The notes under the pieces: model-generated | The model's database searches: none | Told to the model about the DNA's origin: nothing | Seen by the model: the letters and a program-made list of their open reading frames with translations, nothing else | Source: Antitrichia curtipendula | Taxonomy: Eukaryota; Streptophyta; Bryopsida; Hypnales; Leucodontaceae | DNA: 64,000 nucleotides | NCBI GenBank assembly: GCA_951230915.1 | Contig: OX579641.1 | Coordinates: 9,734,001 to 9,798,000 of the forward strand | Direction of reading: 5' to 3' | Shown: one piece after another, positions 12,826 through 22,818 of the stretch | Layout: every line of letters starts with the position of its first letter | How positions within the stretch are numbered: position 1 is the first letter of the stretch | Translations under genes and position numbers: made by a program

Positions 12826-13249
12826 GTTAGTTCACTTTTTAGAAAATAAAAAATGTAAACATTATATGGGAATTTACAAGTCCAAAAATGTTAGCACTCC
12901 AAATTAAACTACAACCACTAGTTAGGGAGTTTTTTAGTCATAGGAATATGAACTTTAGAAATTTAGGGTGAAAATATTGAACACTTTAAATATGCGACTT
13001 TCAGGGCAGCAACATTTAATACTTTAGGCCAAAAAAAGAATTAAAAGGGGGGTATTTTAGGTCTAATTTTTTTTCTAATTGAACCTATAATTCTATACCC
13101 TATAGTAGTTTGAAGACATGTTATGTCATTTTTGTACCCTATAGTATATAAAAACAAATTATAATTTTTATCTCAAATGTTTTTTAGACACCTTATCATT
13201 TGTTTGCACATAGTTTTCTACTGCTATTGCTTACTGTCCCCCCCCTAAG
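12826..13249. other. AT-rich spacer, nothing recognised
   Basis: No ORF or domain. The stretch leads into the degenerate repeat family that begins at about 13.25 kb with a run of C residues (about 13239). Confidence 0.4.
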
Positions 13250-13790
13250 AATAAGTCCAAACTCCAAACACCACAAAACAAAGCCCATGCATCCCTCCTC
13301 TCAAAAAGCTTTCCTACGCTACCATGATTGCAACCCGATGATGCATAGTTCTAGAGATCTCATTGTAATAAACAAACAAACATCCTCATTCAAGTTATAA
13401 AATATTAGTGTAGCCCTATGCCATTGGCCCAATTTAAGATCCAAATTTAGCTAAAAAATAATTAAAAAATAAATATATTTTAACATCATAAGTCCAAATA
13501 CCACAAAACAAAGTTCGTGCATCTTTTCTTGTAGAGAACTTTCTAACAGTACCATGAATACAACCAAGTGACGCACAATCTAAAAAAATCATAATTCAAG
13601 ATAATTTAAGATCCAAAAATAACTCAAAAATACATAACTTTCACACCATATGTCTAAGTGCTACAAAACAAAGTTTATGCAACCCTTTTCGCACAAAGCT
13701 TTTTAATGGTATCAAGAACGCAACAAGATTTTGTATGGTTCCAAAGATCTCACTATAGCAAACAAAACAAGTATGGTACTTAAATATAAT
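13250..13790. repeat. Degenerate dispersed repeat family, cluster 1 (three units)
   Basis: Three diverged copies begin near 13261, 13490 and 13650. Each carries the same ordered words: TCCAAACACCACAAAACAAAG, then GTGCA-CCCTC, then a GCTTTCC/T-AC-GTACCA-GAA stretch, then GATGCATAGTTC, then GATCTCA-TGTAA-AAACAAA. The same family recurs at 16.0-17.2, 47.7-48.1 and 63.0 kb. There is no ORF. Copies differ by many substitutions and indels, so this is old or fast-drifting. Confidence 0.6.
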
Positions 13791-15160
13791 ATAAATAAAT
13801 AATTTAATTTAGTTTTATATAATTCAATTATAAAAATAATCTTAGAACTTCTAGCTCAGAGAAGGTACATATATGTCAATTTTATAAACCTTTGTTTAAG
13901 GGATATTTTTTGACACTCTATAAATAATGTTTTTAAAATTAAAAAAACTAAGAATATTCCAAAAATATGCACTTTTATGATTTCATATTACCTCTAAAAA
14001 TATATAAATTTTTAAGCTTTCAAGAATAAAATGCATCCTTTTGGCTCATGTATTTTTTTTTATGATTGCCCTTTCTGAGACTTTTAAATAATAGCATTTT
14101 TATGGAAAGGGATATAAATAAAGTTTTATTTCTTTTGTAGAATTTATAACCATAGGAACTTAAAATTGACTAGTATTAGGGTTGCATATAAAATATTTGG
14201 GATATAGGTGCAATGCATGTGTGTGAGAGGAGCATGCAAAGTATAATAATTAAAAAAAAAAAAATTATATAGGCTTCTGACAATGTAGCTTTTCTAAGTT
14301 TTTAAGCTTCCAAATTCAATTTTTTTTTGCAAGAAAGTTCTAAAGAATTTAGATTTTAGTATAGCATTACATCCTCAAGATAGGAAGAAGTATGCAAATT
14401 TTCATAGGAAATGATGTTCCTTTCTCCTTGCCCAAGTTGTGGCTCAAAACAAAACAAACACATCATATCTTATATTAACCATTGGATCTTCAAAAAATTA
14501 GATTCTTTAGAAGTTTGTTTCATTCTAGCCAAAAAACTACAGAAAAAAATCAAAATCTATACTTTACTTAAGAGTTGAGATGCCCCTAGTATGCCTAAAA
14601 CACCTAATGCCATTTTAGTAGTAAAATTTTTAAATTTTTAATGAGGTCCTTATTTCTATTCAAGATAATCCGTATTTTTTTTATTTTATTAAAAAATATA
14701 AAAGTCCAAAACTTTCAATATACATATGTTTTCGGAAACAAAAGTAATAATATTTTGAATAGATATATATACTTTTTGAATTTTTTTAGCACTACATTCT
14801 ATTTTCTATTGGCCATGAAATTTTAAAAAATTAAATATTTTTTAGTATTATTTTTCAATTCAATTTTTTCATTGCATTAAATTATTTCAATAGTATTTTT
14901 CTTAAAATACTATAATATTTTATACTTGTGTACAATATGGTCTTAGAAACTTGAAATAATTTCTAAAATTCTATATGAATTTACAATCAAAATATGGAAA
15001 AACACTAAACATCTCAATCAAAGAAACTCTCAATTCACAATGACACTACTAAAAGCAACAACTTTTTTTATTTTTATCTCTAGTATTTCTTCTCCCTCTT
15101 CTCTTCTTATTCTTTGTTGATGTTCTTGTCTTGCTCGCTTTCTTCTTGCTTCTAATACTT
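13791..15160. other. Very AT-rich spacer, no gene recognised
   Basis: Long A and T runs and no domain. The last part, from about 15150, is already inside the block shared with the right window edge. Confidence 0.4.
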
Positions 15161-15244
15161 CTACTTCATCCACAGTAAGAGCTCATATTTAGTGTTCTTC
15201 AAAACTCAAATAGAGGTTTATGTTTCTAAAAGAATCAATACTTG

Positions 15245-15562
15245 TCAAGTTACAAAAATGGCAGAACTACCTTCAATAGACTCCTCCTTTATGTCAACTT
15301 CAATTTCAAAATTATTTGATCTCTTCAAACGTGAAGTTCCTTGAATAATTGATAGGTATACAAGACTATCCTCTTTGATGTTATACTCTTGTAAAGAGGA
15401 TATTTCATTTTGAAGCCATTTTCCATTAAAAATTAGACGTTGGTAGTCTATTGGAAGTCCAGTTACTTCCATTAGTCTTTCTTTTAATTGTTTGATAGTT
15501 GTTGCACTTGTCACTTCAATACCCAAATACCTATGGGAAAGAGTTTTGACTATAATCTTCAT
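15245..15562 (-). CDS. Small ubiquitin-fold protein, 105 aa, copy 1
   Basis: One uninterrupted ORF from ATG at 15562. Residues 1-72 follow the ubiquitin fold: MKIIVKTLSHR matches the first hairpin, then IEV, ATTIKQLKERL (helix), GLPIDYQRLIFNG (the conserved PxDxQRLIFxG segment) and SSLQEYNIKEDSLVYLS (last strands). The C-terminal Gly-Gly needed for conjugation is missing; IQGTSRLKRSN and an acidic tail (EVDIKEESIEGS) follow instead. So it is probably a stand-alone ubiquitin-like domain that cannot be conjugated, rather than a ubiquitin unit. A second copy at 63591-63866 is 78/91 identical over the shared part, with several conservative changes (Y/F, V/I, K/R, E/D), which suggests past selection. 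Both copies sit in the same repeat family. The role is unknown. It could be a captured gene fragment carried by a mobile unit or a lineage-specific Ubl gene. Confidence 0.7.
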   Translation of the reverse strand: MKIIVKTLSHRYLGIEVTSATTIKQLKERLMEVTGLPIDYQRLIFNGKWLQNEISSLQEYNIKEDSLVYLSIIQGTSRLKRSNNFEIEVDIKEESIEGSSAIFVT

Positions 15563-15645
15563 CTTGAAATAACTTATTTACAATTGAAGAATTTCAAATG
15601 TTTGAAGTAAGATTTTTTTGTATTAAAACTATAAAGTGAGCTAGC

Positions 15646-15651
15646 TTTATA
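15646..15651 (-). promoter_or_regulatory. Candidate TATA box of ubiquitin-like gene copy 1
   Basis: Minus-strand ATTTATAAAGC places TATAAA 84 bases before the ATG at 15562, a usual distance for a short leader. The corresponding site in the right-edge copy has become ATTAAG. Position and sequence only; no other support. Confidence 0.35.
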
Positions 15652-16014
15652 AATGTGAACCTTCAATCCAGAAGTAATTGAAAATACATATTTGGCCTAG
15701 ACCAAAAAGATACAAGGATAACTATTTCATATGAATATATAACTCAATATATTATTAATATTTTATATATTTTATTGTTTATTATTTATACTAAAAACAT
15801 AATGTTATTGAAAGTTGTTTTTTACTTTCTTTTGCAAGATGTTGCTTTTACGTTTTGTATAATTATATTTCAAAATTTTAAAAGTAAAATTTTTCAGTTT
15901 CATGTCTTCATAGTTACTAGTGTAGTCATTGTTGTTGACCCAAAACAAAAGATAATTATCCCCCTAGTGTTTTAAAAGTAAAATAGAATTGCATTCTATT
16001 TTTTATCAAAAAAT

Positions 16015-17230
16015 AGCTCAAAATTCCATAATTTTCACACCATAGGTCCAAACACCACAAAGTTTGAGCACCCCTACTCATAGAAAAATTTCTAGGGTTA
16101 CCAAAAATGTGACCGACTAATGTACAATCCAAAAGATACATACTATTTAGTATAATTTAAGATTCAAAAGTAACTCAAAAATCCATAATTCTCACACCAT
16201 ATGTCCAAACGCCATAAAATAGAGTCTCTGAGTCTGTGCACCCCTCCATATTGAGAGCTTCCTAAAAGTGCCAAGAACTCAAAATATTAAGAACGTGACC
16301 GCATGACGCACGGTCCAAAAGATACATAACTTAACATAATTTAAGATCCCCCCAAAACTAAAATAATCCACAACTTTCACACTCTAGGTTCAAAAGCTAC
16401 AAAACAAAGTCCCATGCATTAAGGTATAGACTAGTGTGCCATGTGCCATTGCCATAGTTAAAAAAAATTAAAATAATTTTTTAATTTTTTTAATTCATAA
16501 TAACTTCAAAATTCAACATTGTAGGTCTAAACACCACAAAAAAGCTTGTGCACCCCTCCATGCAAAGAGCTTTCCAAGAGTCCTAAGAACACAATTGGAG
16601 GATGCATGGTTATAGAGATCTCACCCTAACAAACAAACAAAGTTAATTAATTAAAAAAACAACAAAATAAATTCATTTAATATAAAGACTAGTGTGCCAT
16701 ATGTCATTGCCATAGTAAAAATAAAAGTAAAACAAATTTTCTATTTTTTAGTTAAAAAAAAACTCAAAAATTCACAACTTCCACATTGTAGATCCAAACA
16801 CCATGAAACAAAGTCTTCTTTGTAGACAACTTTCCATTGGTACCAAGAATGCGATCGAGACGCATAGTTCTAAAGATCTCATTGTAACAAACAAACAAAA
16901 CATAAAGCCTCATTCAAGGTCTAGACTAGTATGCTATGTACCATTGCCACAACTTTAGTGTGAGAGGTTGAGTTCATGGTACAAATAAAAAGCTTTATAC
17001 ACAAAGGAGTACAAAGTTTTTTTTTGTGCTGTTTGGACATGCTGTGTGAAAATTATGTTTTTTCAAAATAAAAGATAATTTAACTCAATTTTTTAATTAA
17101 AAAAATCAAAATTTGACACATAGGTCCACATGCCACAAAACTAACATGAATTGAAAACTTGAATGCACGTAGGAGTGCCAAGGCTTTGTTTTGTGGCATT
17201 TAAACATGCAACGTGAATGTTATGATTTTT
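16015..17230. repeat. Degenerate dispersed repeat family, cluster 2 (six or more units)
   Basis: Units start near 16035, 16195, 16380, 16520, 16785 and 17120, spaced about 140-340 bases apart. They share CACC(A/T)TA-GTCCAAACACCACAAA, GTGCACCCCTCC, GAGCTTTCC-A, CCAAGAACG, GATGCATAGTTC and AACAAACAAACAAA. Between them lie ACTAGTGTGCCATGTGCCAT words (16440, 16690, 16925). Near 17170-17230 the family appears in the opposite orientation (CTTTGTTTTGTGGCATTT), so the array is not a simple head-to-tail satellite. Confidence 0.65.
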
Positions 17231-17915
17231 TCAAAACAAAAGATAATTTAAATTAATTTTCCTATTCTTAAATTTTTTGAAATTTAATAACTTCCACACT
17301 ATCTACTGAGAAGAGGCAAGCAATCCTACCTTGCCCCCCCCCAAAAAAAAATTTGAAAAATCCACAACAAAAGGTCTTTTGGTTTTGTATTTTATTTGGA
17401 GCATATCTATTTTCTATCTATTTTTTCTATTGGATTAAAAAAAGTTATTGATTTATTTGAACCTTTTTTTTTCTATTCCTATTTTTTGAATTCCTAAAAA
17501 TGGAGAAGAATCTTTTATTTTAAGAACAAGGAATTATCTTCTTATTTTTTCTCTATTTTTTCTACTTTTTTTACTTTTGAAATTTTTTATTTGAAGTGGA
17601 CTTGGATTATTGTTATCATTTTTTTTGTTACTTGTTTAGTGTATATAAATTTATATATTAATAAACCATAGTATTTATTTATAATATACATTGAGTCACA
17701 TTATGTTTTCTCCTATTTTGCAACATAGTTACTACTAGAAGGCAAAAAATCTTAGTATCATTAGTAATGTTGCTTGCTTTAAAGTTTGTTTTCATTTCAA
17801 TTTTGACACTTATGCCAGCGGCCCAACTTGAAATTGGCTTATCTATTCTTTTAATGGTCTTCATGTCGTTGGAAGTTGCTTCTAGGCCATGAACATGGTT
17901 AATTTGGAGACACAA
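17231..17915. other. AT-rich leader to Harbinger remnant, nothing recognised
   Basis: Homopolymer-rich DNA with C and A runs at 17334-17349. No domain is visible until the transposase reading starts near 17.92 kb. Element termini were not found. Confidence 0.4.
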
Positions 17916-17919
17916 TAGA

Positions 17920-18890
17920 TAACAAGGATTTTTGCACAATCAATTGTTGGATAGCTATACCAAAAATATTTTTAGAGATTGGCTCAAGGTAAATAGAGAA
18001 ACTTTTGTCTTCTTGTGCAAAATTTTAGAACCACATATAAGGAAAAAAAATACTCATATGACTCAAAGTGTTGATGTTGAAACTAGAGTTGCAGTGACAC
18101 TTGCTAGACTTGCAACTGGAAATACATTGACAATGATTGGAGATTTACATGATATAGTGGAGAGTACAACTTCAACAATTGTATGACAATGTTACAAAGC
18201 CATCAAAAAACATCTACTGCCTACAGTGATTGAGAAATTGACTCCAAAAAACATGAAGACAAGAACTACCGATTTTGAATTTTTACAAGGCATATTTTAC
18301 ATCATAAGAGCCATAGATGTTTCCCACATACCTATAGTGGCCCTCAATAGGGATTCTTCAGAGTATTATTGTCATAAAGGATTTTACTCAGTTTTATTAC
18401 AAAAAGCGGTAGATGCACAATATGAATTATATATGGGATTTCAACTTTGGATGGGTAGAAAGTTGTTATGACTAGTCTGTATTTCAAAGAAGTCAATTAA
18501 GCAAAGATATTATAAACAATAAATTTTTACCTTACAAATTAATAGGTGATGCTACATATCCAATGAGGCCTTGGTTTTTCAGTCCTTTTAAAGGTGTGTA
18601 GGATGGACTATCACAGGAAAAGGCTCACTGGATTTATATACAATCTAGCACCAAAATGGCCGTTGAAAGAGTTTTTGGATGTTTAAAAGGAAGATGGAGG
18701 ATTCTGTTAAAATGAATTGATGTACTACTAGAAAATCTACAAGATCTAGTTACAACCTACATTTGTTTACATAACTTATGCATCATTCACGACGATGGCT
18801 TCAATATGCATTGCGCAAGAGAAGCACATGCAGATCTAAAAGATTCTTCAAATCAAAACTTAGGGGACCTTGAAAATGCTGAATAAGATG
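17920..18890 (+). pseudogene. PIF/Harbinger transposase remnant 1 (DDE nuclease)
   Basis: Combined plus-strand frames recover most of a HARBI1-type transposase. N-terminal FRDWLKVNRETFVFLCKILEP and RVAVTLARLATGNTL; IVESTTSTIV in place of the GKST helix; catalytic block 1 RAIDVSHIPI (usual GAIDGTHI); YYCHKGFYSVLLQ; WDFNFGW (frame-shifted, about 18435); catalytic block 2 LIGDATYPMRPW (about 18540); PFKG; and catalytic block 3 MAVERVFGCLKGRWRIL with CLHNLCIIHD (18655-18790). Both Asp and the Glu are present, but at least one frameshift and several stops (about 18184, 18473, 18601, 18713) disable it. The family makes transposase plus a separate Myb-like protein; no Myb partner is seen beside this copy. 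Copy 2 at 20.4-24.6 kb is a different subfamily. Confidence 0.85.
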
Positions 18891-18904
18891 CTCGGGGAGG
18901 TCAC

Positions 18905-19875
18905 TTAGTGTATCTATAGTATACCACGTGCGGCTAAATGATCTTTTGGCCTCCTATTTATTTTTTAATAAACCATAATTTTAGCCTATAATTTTGAGCA
19001 TTGTTTAATCAAGACTATAAGATTCTATTGCCAAAATCTTCAAATAATATATGAAATGATTTCTAGAGAAAGGTTGAAAAATGAACTAAAATGACATGTT
19101 TTTCAACTCAAGTATTTATAGAGAACACATTTAGACAACCATTGCATCAATATTCAAGAAATATAAACTTTCAATAGAGACTCATTTTTGAGAATTTTTT
19201 GTGTATTTTTTAAACAATTTTTTCTTATTTAATACTCCCTCTGTCCCAAAATGATCTTCCTGTTGGCCTTCATTTTTTGTCCCAAAATGATCTTCCTGTT
19301 GTACTTTGTGAGTTGCAAATTGGTCAAATTTAACTTTTGGTTGTTCTCTAGGACTAACAAAACAATTCCAAGCGATAGTTCCCCCTTCATCTATGCAATC
19401 ACTAATCAAAAGACAAATAAAATGGTTGAAGGGGTCAATCAACACTTTTTGTTTTTATTTTTTGCATCTCTTTGAATACTATCTAATTGAAGGAGATGAA
19501 GGCTTTGGGAGGCAAAATATAGGTCCACATATGGTCTTTGACTTATACTAACTACCCACAAAATGACGACCTCACACTCAATAATTAAATAACCACTGGT
19601 GCTCCTTGAAAATATCCAAAAAATTTCACTTTTCAATAATCCAAAACTACACTTTAAAAAGGGCTTCAAAACTCAAAGTTTCAAGGGCAATAGGAGTGCA
19701 CCAAACTCCATGTGTAGTACAAAACAGGCTTTAAAAATGTTATTTTTAGTCTTAATCCGGAACATTTTGTCTAACAGGAAGATCATTTTGGGACGGAGGG
19801 AGTATAAAGGTGTGAAAGTTATTTTCAGCTTTATAGTGTATCTTTTTACTTCAAAAATTTGTATCTAATTATAAT
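18905..19875. repeat. Dispersed repeat (possible Harbinger tail), copy 1, split by a Stowaway-like element
   Basis: 18905-19234 plus 19805-19870 align without a gap to 46300-46695. Matching words on either side of the break are TTTGAGCATTGTTTAATC, GAAATGATTTCTAGA, CAACTCAA-TATTTATAGAGA and then GTGTGAAAGTTATTTT, GTGTATCTTTTTACTTCAAAAATTTG. The 46-kb copy reads CTTATATAATATAGGGGTGTG across the junction, so it is the empty site. It lies directly after the transposase remnant, so it could be the element's 3' region. Confidence 0.7.
19235..19802. mobile_element. Stowaway-like (Tc1/mariner) MITE, copy A, 568 bp, TA target duplication
   Basis: Ends are perfect-looking inverted repeats: CTCCCTCTGTCCCAAAATG at the left, CATTTTGGGACGGAGGGAG at the right, extending through GATCTTCCTGTT. 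TA flanks both sides (19233-19234, 19803-19804). CTCCCTCCGT is the classic Stowaway terminus. A 36-bp stretch next to the left end is tandemly doubled, repeating CCCAAAATGATCTTCCTGTT at 19276-19300. Copy B at 56433-56965 lacks that doubling, which explains nearly all of the 35-bp length difference. No transposase. Interior open frames are non-coding shadows. Confidence 0.88.
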
Positions 19876-20314
19876 TTATGTATAAAATTATCAACCCCCT
19901 CTTGTCCAATCCACTTTGCTTTGACCTCATCTTTTCTTGCGCTTCACTTCCTCTCGCTCAACTGTCTTGTGATTCTTTTTGGTGAGGGTAGGTTGTGCTT
20001 CATGTCTTCATTTCTTCCCTTGCGTCTTCTTGAAACTATTGGGCATTCATAATCTCCTCCTTTTGTAACGAAATGTGAACTCATTTGAAAATTGAAGAGT
20101 TGTGTCTCGTCTTTCCATAGTGCTTGGAAGTCCGAGTTTCACACATTTGCATCCAGGTTTATGTCAAGTGGTTTCACATTCTTTTTGCAAGGTGAAGAGT
20201 GCTGCTTCTTATCCGCCTTCGTCGCCCCATTTTGCAAATTTATGGCTTTCCGGAACCAAGCAATTAATTTCCAAGAAGTTGTATTTCAGAGTGTTACTTT
20301 AGTGGAGTTGCCTT
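19876..20314. other. Unassigned DNA
   Basis: Open stretches exist in two plus-strand frames (20092-20400) but without a recognisable domain; the right part of one of them is the small foldback at 20315-20392, so I do not call a gene. Confidence 0.35.
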
Positions 20315-20392
20315 CACTATACCAGAAGTTGGTAAAAAAGAACCACACTCAAAATCAAGTGCAATTCTTTTTTACCAACTTTTGTTATAGTG
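20315..20392. mobile_element. 78-bp foldback MITE, CACTA-type, TSD CTT
   Basis: Nearly a complete hairpin: CACTATACCAGAAGTTGGTA at the left pairs with TACCAACTTTTGTTATAGTG at the right, and both arms run inwards through AAAAAAGAA to a short loop. CTT flanks both sides (20312-20314 and 20393-20395). The core GGTAAAAAAGAAC-GCACTCAAAAT is shared with the 331-bp element at 25872, so they are one family. Confidence 0.75.
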
Positions 20393-20761
20393 CTTGTTGA
20401 TCAATTTCCTTCAAATTTTGAGGACAACACTTCTTAATGTTTTGCACACAAATTGGAGTTAGGGTTCAATGTGACATGGTTGATCACATGTTTGCTTTTC
20501 CAAAACTTGCCAAGAAAATAACAATTTTTCTTGTGCTTTGTCTTCAACAGGTTCTAAAGACTAGGTTGTTGTGCACATTGTGCCACCATGGACACAGGTT
20601 TGGATGGTCACTTGGTGGTGACGCTTGGTGCTTGGTTACTTCTCCAGATTCTAACCCCATTGCATGCTATTTTACTGCCTCCTCTCTATTTGGAAGAAGA
20701 AGACTCCGTAAATGCCTTCATTGACATTGTACAAAACTTGGAGCAGCCTTTAGAGGATCCA

Positions 20762-21080
20762 CTAAGGTAGGAGGTCCTAAAGTGGAGCGGGTTCTAAAAC
20801 CAATCAGGCTCTAGAGGTACATTTTGCATTTTTCAGTGTACAAGTGGTGTGCATTTGAGGAGGTGGTCGGTTTTAGAGCCCACAAAAATGCACTTTTTTG
20901 CAACTTCAGAAATTCATAACTAATTCTACAAAGCTTCAAAAAATATGAAAGAACTTGGGTTAGATGCCAATTTCTCTTGCCTTTCAAGGAAAATTTACTG
21001 GAAAATATTTTAAGAAGTTCTACCTCCCCAAAAGTCAGCTTCAGCTCTTAGATGAGCGGTTTATGGCCCCCCTACCTTAG
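20762..21080. mobile_element. TIR element with CTAAGGTAGG termini, 319 bp
   Basis: Left CTAAGGTAGGAGGTCC and right CCCCCCTACCTTAG are inverted repeats. It ends the N-terminal transposase reading and precedes the next segment, so it was probably inserted into the Harbinger unit. A related but different element (CTAAGGTAAACCA) lies at 25031-25477. The target duplication is unclear and the superfamily unassigned. Confidence 0.55.
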
Positions 21081-21278
21081 CAATTGTGCAGTCCAGCTTG
21101 CATAATTTTTGTTTGTCCACTTCTGTTTTTGTTCTCCCTGATGACCTCGGGTTTTGAGTTAAATCCTATTCTATGACGTGGTTTTCGCGGTTTCTTGTGA
21201 GCGAGTATGACGACACACGATGGTTTGAAATGTTCTGCATGAAAAAACGCACAGTCTTTGCTTTGGCTGACTTGCTTA

Positions 21279-22536
21279 GAGCATCCCCACTCCAACTTGG
21301 CAAAAAGACACTCCAAGTGGCTCTTTGGAGTGTTCGAGAAATGCGGCCGGGTCGTGGGAAGGGAGTGTGGTCCACAGCAACACGGTGAACCCCACACTGC
21401 AACATTGTTTCGCGATTTAAAAGACTAACTATTAAAATTTTAATTCATTGAGAGAAATGAATTAAGTGACTAACTTCCTTTGCTTCCGAAGTCAATTCCA
21501 TTTTGAAACATTGATGGAGAAGGTGGAGAGAATCTCTTTATATACACATGGGGTGGTAGGAAGTAGAACAACCCATGTGGGATAAATAATATTAGAATTG
21601 GTAAGAGCTCAACCACTCATAGCTAAGTCAAAATAGGAATTGTGTTAAAAATAGAATTTTAGACCTAATTTAGGCATAGTAGAATAACTTTTTCTAAAAA
21701 ATTTTGAACTAAAGAAAGTTGTTAAATTAATATAAATTTCACCTCAAACAATCCGTTTGAGATTTGAATCCTCCAATAAAAAGTTATGGACAAATTTCAG
21801 AGAGGATGTTTGAAAATGTCAAAAAAAATCCCTTCCAACACCTTTGTGAATTTTGTCCATAAATTTTGATTAGAAAATCCAAATCTCAAACAGATTTTTG
21901 GAGGTGAAATTTATATTTATTTAACAACTTTTCTTAGTTCAAATTTTTTTAGAAAAAATTATTCTATTGTGACTAAATTAGGTCTAAAATTCTACTTTCA
22001 ACACAATTCTAACTTTTTACAATGAGGAGTCAAGCTCTTTTATTCTAATTATCCCATACTTTTTGAGGGCTCACGATGAACATTGGATTTCTCTATAAAA
22101 GCTACCTCTCCAACCTTACTTTTCACCATCTACCCATGAAACTATTCATTCATGTTGTCACCCAATATAAATTGATGATAATTGATTGTAATAGGAATAG
22201 TGACATTGGTATATAAATCATTTAAGTTGATTTGTTTCTTAGTTATTAGGAATATGGCAGTAGCCTGGTGTGCCTAATACAGTAGGTTGTCATGCGTAGC
22301 CTGGAGCTCGTTCGTGGGGAAACCTGCCTGGAAACATGCGCTCCGTACCTCGATTCATGTGTCCTCTGACATACCCAGCCACGGGGAACGAACACTACTT
22401 TTCCGTCCGCTCTCCAGTTTCTGCCGCGCCCGGCCACTCTCTGGGACTTGGCGTGCCTGCCGTGGAGCACGCATTTTGGCTGGGCACGGCCATTTGCCCA
22501 GTTTGAGTCACTTGTTGAGTTGGAGTGGGGATGCCC
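21279..22536. mobile_element. Tourist-like (PIF/Harbinger) MITE, 1258 bp, TSD TTA, carrying a nested foldback
   Basis: Left end GAGCATCCCCACTCCAACTT; right end, reverse complemented, GGGCATCCCCACTCCAACTC. TTA is present on both sides (21276-21278, 22537-22539), the usual Harbinger target. Removing it rejoins the transposase frame. The outer parts are GC-rich; the middle (about 21537-22065) is an AT-rich foldback of another family. The superfamily is the same as its host gene's, so related transposase could have moved it. Confidence 0.85.
21537..22065. mobile_element. Long foldback element, copy 1 (GGGGTGGTAGG family), nested
   Basis: Arms of roughly 230-260 bp. Left words ATGGGGTGGTAGGAAGTAGA, AGGAATTGTGTTAAAAATAG, TTAGGCATAGTAGAATAACT pair with TTATTCTATTGTGACTAAAT, CAACACAATTCTAACTT and GGAGTCAAGCTCTTTTATTC on the right. 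The family's other copy at 60203-60796 is more complete. Here the outermost right end (the CCTACCACCCC part) has been lost or replaced. Confidence 0.7.
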
Positions 22537-22818
22537 TTACCCTGCATGTGTGTAAGGACATCAAGTACCGGGTAGCAATTCCAGTTGTAATCCATATAGC
22601 CTGCACCCTCGTCAAGCTAACTCATGGAGAGTCTCTTTTTATTTGCTCCTAAATGTTTGCAATTGGCAAAAGCACTGTGTGGTCAATTTTGAGAGATGTT
22701 GTGCATGCAATCAATGATACGCTGATGCACAACATCAACCCACAGGTGATCGATTGAGAGTCACTCATAAAATTTTTGCTAACCTTTGTGGTCTGCCTAT
22801 TGTGGTTGGAGCCATTGA

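Larger units (their letters stand above)
15150..16115 (-). repeat. About 1-kb inverted duplication, copy 1 (contains ubiquitin-like gene)
   Basis: On the minus strand this block aligns with plus-strand 62990-64000 through the leader, gene, 3' flank and one unit of the degenerate repeat. Shared landmarks include AAGTAACTTGACAAGTATTG-like 3' flank words, the leader TTATTTCAAGATGAAGAT, ATATTCATAT before it and the CCCCC(C)TTAGTG-type stretch near 15955. The partner runs off the window end, so full length is unknown. Confidence 0.75.

Noticed and set aside
15245..15562. Polyubiquitin gene fragment
   Set aside because: It has the ubiquitin fold but lacks repeats, the Gly-Gly end and most invariant ubiquitin residues, so it is a diverged ubiquitin-like domain.
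16015..17230. CRISPR-like array
   Set aside because: Units are long, degenerate, unevenly spaced and in both orientations in a plant nuclear genome.
20092..20400. 102-codon open frame on plus strand
   Set aside because: No domain or motif, and its 3' end is made of the 78-bp foldback element.
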